NCBI GenBank assembly: GCA_902805675.1
Contig: CADCTA010000068.1
Span: 1-64,000 of the forward strand
DNA length: 64,000 nucleotides
Direction: 5' to 3'
DNA from: an uncultured Chthoniobacterales bacterium
Lineage (GTDB): Bacteria; Verrucomicrobiota; Verrucomicrobiia; Chthoniobacterales; UBA10450
In this document: positions 63,898 to 64,000 of the stretch, in pieces
Layout: every line of letters starts with the position of its first letter
Position numbering within the stretch: position 1 is the stretch's first letter
Notes under the pieces: generated by a model
Databases searched by the model: none
The model's input: the letters and a program-made list of their open reading frames with translations, nothing else
What the model was told of the DNA's origin: nothing
Program-made: the position numbers and the translations under genes

Positions 63898-63925
63898 CCG
63901 GCGTCCTGATCCGTCAGGACGCCGG
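63898..63925 (+). terminator. Rho-independent-type hairpin after the RRM gene
   Basis: Perfect 12-bp arms (63898-63909 and 63914-63925) enclose a 4-base loop TCCG, 21 bases after the stop codon; only a weak TTCTG follows, so it is a stem with a poor T-tract. Confidence 0.7.
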
Positions 63926-64000
63926 TTCTGCGTACAGCGATGACGCCGGGCGGAGGGACTAACGAGCGGAAGCCGCGAGCTGCGCGCGTAAAGCCGGTCG

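Overview
This 64 kb window is high-GC, densely coded chromosomal DNA of a free-living Gram-negative-type bacterium. The gene content suggests Verrucomicrobiota, probably a soil Chthoniobacterales/Spartobacteria-like lineage. That placement is inference from memory: a CheB-CheR-PAS-kinase giant, an RRM protein with a glycine-rich tail, an SPW-repeat protein, GGTAGGGAC-bounded palindromic repeats with their RAYT transposase, and many GTG starts. No ribosomal RNA or core marker other than rpmH and one tRNA-Lys is present to confirm it.

Region 1 (1-35.8 kb) is a large surface-polysaccharide locus. It holds PIG-V-like and other polytopic membrane glycosyltransferases, a STELLO/DUF288-like protein, GT2 and GT4 enzymes (several as multi-domain fusions: GT4-GT4, GT2-GT4, GT8-like-GT4) and two tandem GDP-mannose 4,6-dehydratase paralogues. 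It also holds a CDP-glucose branch (rfbF, rfbG, a TylC3-like C-methyltransferase, an RfbC-like epimerase and an SDR), a GtrA/GtrB-type pair, methyltransferases, a sulfotransferase-coiled-coil fusion and two coiled-coil proteins sharing an N-terminal ELMQRVR module. A small C-terminal beta-type domain (my recollection: DUF7024-like) recurs in three lipoproteins and in one membrane protein. The run at 15.5-24.5 kb is a tightly coupled operon with many ATGA/GTGA start-stop overlaps.

Region 2 (35.8-43 kb) holds tRNA-Lys(CTT), a sigma-factor remnant, mtgA, an FtsX-type permease, a CrtC/AttH-like secreted protein whose N-terminus is built on a dispersed palindromic repeat, a membrane protein, and rpmH convergent with it.

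Region 3 (43-52.2 kb) is a signalling and repeat island: a 1527-residue CheB-CheR-PAS-histidine kinase, a NarL-type regulator, a CheY-like protein, several small Cys-rich zinc-ribbon-type proteins (two of them clear paralogues), and a RAYT transposase lying exactly between two REP-like elements, with two further copies nearby.

Region 4 (52.4-64 kb) holds a cardiolipin synthase-like PLD protein, an SPW membrane protein, an amidase lacking its first zinc-binding His, a stand-alone CheB, a frameshifted cyanophycinase, a GH1-like enzyme, a CheY-like protein, a STAS protein, SelO and an RRM protein. Three copies of an unrecognised ~75-residue protein family lie here, one of them next to the STAS gene.

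Four genes are broken by single-base indels (GT4 at 9.7-10.9 kb, ADH fragment at 53.7 kb, cyanophycinase at 56.7-57.6 kb, small protein at 59.4 kb). Their reading is otherwise intact, so consensus sequencing errors and genuine pseudogenes are both possible.
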